From NCBI GenBank assembly GCA_963691705.1, contig OY829540.1, forward strand, positions 47,280,158 to 47,344,157: a stretch of 64,000 bases of DNA, read 5' to 3'. This DNA comes from Viola odorata. Taxonomy: Eukaryota > Streptophyta > Magnoliopsida > Malpighiales > Violaceae. How positions within the stretch are numbered: the stretch's first letter is position 1; every line of letters begins with the position of its first letter. Shown one piece after another: positions 60,117 through 64,000 of this stretch. The notes under the pieces are model-generated. The model was not told where the DNA came from. It was given only the letters and a program-made list of their open reading frames with translations, and searched no databases. A program made the translations under genes and the position numbers.

Positions 60117-62129
60117 TCAGCTAAACCAGGCCTCTTTTGGCGGGGAAACAACACCGACTTCTCTTCTCTTGCTATCTTCATATTTTCCAGCTAGAGAATC
60201 AAAGAGAATCCCAGCCCCGACACCTACTGCTAAATCGATAGTATAGTGACCCCTCGTACCAAGCAGCCTCACAGCTTGTAAAACATTAAGCAAATCAAAT
60301 ATCCTTGCCAGTTCCCATCTCCCCATCCTCCTCATATCCAAAGCCGCAATCACAGATCCAGCGACATGACCAGAGAAGAACAGAAAAAATGACACATTCC
60401 CAACAGGAAAATCTGCTCCTGAGCCCAAAAATTCCTATGAAGAAACAAAGAGAGAAATACACTAGTGTCAACAACTGAACAACTGTGTACAACAGCATGA
60501 TATCGAGAGTCAGGAGTACAACATTTCTTGACATATTTTAAAAGCAACCAGGACAGTCTGTCGGTGCATGCCAAGATCGTGTGAGGGAAACTAACAAGAA
60601 TGGGGAATTTTGTAGCTAACATCACAATAATTTCTATATATATATTTGCCTCAACAAGTACAACAGCTATACACATTATTTAACAAACAAGTACCACTAT
60701 GCAGAACAGATGAGTATTGATTTAATCAAGAGAACAGAAGATATGTTTAGTATTTTGTCCTCTGCAATTTTCGGCAGGAAACTGTTCTAGTTCGAGCATT
60801 GTTGGCCCAAAAGATAATGACACTCCAAAACCCTCCTCGAAAAGAGACCATTCTCATTTCGAGTATTACAAAAAAAATTGACTCTTGAAGCATGATTAAA
60901 TGAAAGAACCACAGATTGGTTCCCCACGACAATTTGGACAGTGAGAAGAACTATAACTACTACTTACATCAAGAAATTAAAGAAAGCTTAAAGATTGACC
61001 TCTGGCAATGGAAGTTGGGTGGAATAACCAAGAATTCCGCGGCAAGTGAACATAAACAAGGCGGAGATCGTGGCTCTAGGCCTTCCCTCAATTAACCACG
61101 TCCATAGAATATACATTGTCTGCATCCCCACAAACACCTGTACCCATCCAAATTAACAATAAAAAACAAGATCAGATTGGAATGTGGCAACTATTTTCAA
61201 TCCCAAGCCAGCTATTTTACACAAACAAATAAATCCCATGCCACAGGAAAAACAAATATTTTCTATCCAGATATTTCTGGAAAGAAAATTATATGCGAAG
61301 TACTGCTCCATAGAAATATCTGAACCACACACTTTCTAGTTAAAAACTTGTAATTCCATAGAAATATAAAATTAGCTTTAATAACTAATTATTTAGGAGC
61401 CCTTTTTGGTATTAAAATGCATAAAATCAGAGCACATAACGCCATAGAAATCAATTATTTGTTTGGATCTTAACATAATGTGTGTATTTAGCACCAAAAA
61501 GGAGGAATTTTCCAGAAATTAAACATCTTAATCACCAACCAAAGCATCAACATAGACAATGACAATTTCCCAGAAAATAAAATACTCATAGTAACCCACT
61601 GATTAATAGAGCAGTACAAAATGACGAAAATTGAAGACAGGAAAGGAACAAAATCATAATAAAATTAATAATATGGGTCATGCATTGAGGTTAAACGACA
61701 TACCGTATTCAGACCGGCCAACAAAGTATTGAGCTCCGGCGACGAAGAGAGCAGCCGATGAAGGGGGCGAGTGGCGATGAATCCCAAATCAAACGGCTGC
61801 GATGTGGAAGGAATCATGTTGAGCGTGTATTCCACGCCCATGAAAAACAGCAACCCAAGCCCAAACAAGCACGGAATCCAATGATTCTTAGCCACATTGA
61901 CCACATCATCAACCGTCCAATTCAAAAAACAAGGCCCCACATCGCAAAAGCTACTGAGAGAAACAGCGGTCCCATTGCTCTGTTTGGTCTCAGTGTTGAC
62001 GGCGCTGAGGGGGAAAACGCCGCTCTTGCTGCGCTTGTAAGGGGAGGTGACGGTGGTTGTGGTGGAGGTAGGCATGGCGTCGGCGGGGGAGAGAGAGGGT
62101 GGGAGGGAGAGGAAGGGTGTGGATGACAT
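60117..62129 (-). CDS. PDCT/ROD1: Phosphatidylcholine:diacylglycerol cholinephosphotransferase
   Basis: Three exons on the minus strand: 62129-61704, 61137-61000, 60434-60117, giving 293 residues in frame. The enzyme swaps phosphocholine between phosphatidylcholine and diacylglycerol in the ER, feeding polyunsaturated fatty acids into oil. The match to ROD1 is strong: HWIPCLFGLGLLFFMGVEYT, FDLGF, FVGMQTMYILWTW, FMFTCRGILGYSTQLPLP, and the lipid phosphatase-like catalytic blocks NVSFFLFFSGHVAGS and RLLGTRGHYTIDLAVGVGAG with the two His and the Asp expected. Several hydrophobic segments fit a multi-pass membrane protein. The N-terminal ~60 residues are Ser/Thr/Pro-rich and variable in the family; a second ATG at 62,075 (MPTSTTTTV) is an alternative start. 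Confidence 0.95.
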
Positions 62130-63793
62130 AAAAAGGAGGAGAAGGAGGGAAGGGTAGTGGCGGAGTTTACAAAGAAAAGGTGGGTTGGAAAAGTAAATAA
62201 TGGTAAAACTGGGGGAATATCTTTGGGATGTTTGGTGTTGGCCCTGTTGGGTTTGTGATGCAACAAAAAAGAATTTGTGGACTACTCACTCAGAGTATGA
62301 AAACATTAATGAGATGAGACAATGTCATATTAAAAAAATAAATATTTTAGTAACTTTTGAACCTTTTAAAATAGTTAATAAAACGATTAAAAATAATTTA
62401 TTAAAAATATATTAAAAATAATAATTAATTATTACTTTAATTTTTGCGAATATTTGTGGAGTCTATTTTAGAATTAAATTGGGAAATGTAAGATTTTGGT
62501 TTTAATCAATGTGTGTTGGAAAATGTAGATGGAAAATTAAGTTGTGCCTCATCCCCATGCGCCTATCATATCAGACGGTTGGAACTTGGAAACCATATTT
62601 AATTAATGCTCACCCATACTCCTGTGATGTCAATATTTTTCTTTAATTTTGCACAAATGTTAATTCATTGGAAGTTGTGTGCTCATTCATATTTTTTCAC
62701 CCTTCGGAAATGAATTTAAATCCGAAACTTTATTGATATTTTTACTATTAATAAAATAATTAATAAATTATATATTTATTTGCTCATTTCTCATGCCTAT
62801 TTCTTTTTATCTTTTTTCATCATCTCATATTTGTTCTATATGTTGATTATCGTTTATTTCAATTTGGAGCGAGATAAGACTCTGAAAAAATAGCAAAATT
62901 CTCATTTATAAATTTTAATATAGTTAAGTATTTAGTATTGGAACTTGAAAATCATTTGATCTATATACTCGTGGGTTTATTTCTTTTTATCTCTAATAGT
63001 CATTTATGCTCATTACGAGAATGACTCTTTCGATGTAAATTTTTTTATTCTCCATACTCGAACATTATAATTAAACTTAAATTTTAATTATAATGTGGGG
63101 AAAAGGACTAGTATCAGGTCAACTGAGTACCATTTTTCTTTATCTTTCATATTTTATTTATTTTTATTAAAAAAGAAAGAAAATAATCACACTATTTGCG
63201 TGCTTTTTTAAAGTGTAGGACGGTGCAATTTTTTCGTGTTGATTATTGGACCTGGAACATTACGAAATACGGAAATAGTGTAAACTGCAAACCGCGTTTT
63301 GTTGTTCTGTTTTTGTATTCCCCGAAAGAGAATGAATTATTAATTTAGTTCTCTTTTGTTATTTTTATTTTTGAATAAAAATAGTTATTCTCAAATATAG
63401 CTCAGTTATGTCGATTAAATCATTTAACTTTTATTAATGGACTAATTTTGAACACTCCAACTATAAATCTTGTTAATTTTCGTACAATTCTCATGCAATT
63501 TTGACATAAAATGAACGAAAATTTGTCACCTTTCTATTTTTTAATACTATTGATCAATAAACTACAAAAAATAATAAAAATTATATATAAAGAAGATCAA
63601 TTTTAGCTTATTTTGCGGGGGAAAAATTGATAAAGTTAATGTACACGTGTGACATGTGCGTGGCAGTTTCAGTGAAAATTAAGCGTGGCAGTTTCAGTGA
63701 AAATTAAGTGGAATTCATGGACGAAGTGTTAAAATTGTCCAATTGAAAAAAAAATTAATTCAATGACAAAATTAAAACATTGATGGTATATGT
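62130..63793. other. AT-rich intergenic region
   Basis: It contains the PDCT upstream region and no gene. Around 63,400-63,790 the sequence resembles parts of the TIR element at 14,889-15,495 (TGTTAAAATTGTCC, CATTGATGGTA). A 24-bp direct repeat GTGGCAGTTTCAGTGAAAAT occurs twice at 63,660-63,710. Confidence 0.55.
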
Positions 63794-63964
63794 ATGTTTG
63801 AGCAATCTGAACCGTTCAATAAAATTAGACGGATGAGATTAAAAATTCAAGTCATTAATGAATTGACCAGTCAATAAAATTCAACAAGTGGTCAACTCAT
63901 TAATTATTTGAATTTTTAATCTCATCCGTTCAATTTTATTGAACGGTTCAGATTGCTCAAACAT
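63794..63964. mobile_element. Hairpin (foldback) MITE
   Basis: 171 bp in which ATGTTTGAGCAATCTGAACC.. (left) and its reverse complement ..GATTGCTCAAACAT (right) form arms of about 60-70 bp, including GACGGATGAGATTAAAAATT, with a short AT-rich loop. No coding capacity. A clear target duplication was not found. Confidence 0.7.
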
Positions 63965-64000
63965 GACTAGTCATGTTCAAAATAAAATTAGAGGAGCTCA

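Overview
The window is nuclear DNA of a flowering plant, most likely a eudicot. Genes have many short GT-AG introns, intergenic DNA is AT-rich, and LTR retrotransposons and MITEs are abundant. The recognisable proteins are plant-specific: the cytokinin pseudo-phosphotransfer protein AHP6, plastid desaturase FAD5/ADS, PIFI and PDCT/ROD1. The species cannot be named from the sequence.

Layout. 1-6,937 (+): 3' part of SPT5, 21 exons, one with a GC-AG intron. 8,676-10,413 (-): complete five-exon AHP6. 10.8-17.8 kb: AT-rich intergenic DNA with TIR and MITE elements. 17,803-41,532 (-): a dead FAD5/ADS3-like desaturase whose coding exons are split by three LTR-retroelement insertions, each with a 5-bp target duplication. 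These are an 18.1-kb Ogre/Tat-like Ty3 element (18,803-36,900), a Copia solo LTR (36,967-37,788) and a truncated Copia element of the same family (38,207-41,257). A one-base frame change also lies in exon 1. 42,005-44,456 (+): intact eight-exon PIFI, head-to-head with the dead desaturase. 44,743-52,812 (+): a second, deleted Ogre/Tat-like element related to the first but in opposite orientation. 53.3-55.2 kb: three unrelated gene fragments (desaturase last exon, Ariadne RBR ligase, GL3/EGL3-type bHLH). 56,796-58,251: a Mutator-like element with ~200-bp terminal inverted repeats. 60,117-62,129 (-): complete three-exon PDCT/ROD1. 63,794-63,964: a hairpin MITE.

How the parts relate. The four readable genes (SPT5, AHP6, PIFI, PDCT) show no operon-like relation and serve separate processes: transcription elongation, cytokinin damping, plastid electron transport, and phosphatidylcholine/diacylglycerol exchange. 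The main story is gene death by repeated retroelement insertion. Removing the insertions and one copy of each target duplication restores every desaturase exon junction, leaving a single frame discrepancy in exon 1. The two Ogre/Tat-like elements lack pol but keep a modular non-coding architecture: a ~180-bp higher-order tandem array between ORF1 and gag, a splice-acceptor-like site just before gag, and fast-changing short tandem arrays near the 3' LTR. One of those arrays consists of hairpin-forming units. I found no clearly new gene system. The most unusual material is this repeat architecture and the three hits in one gene.
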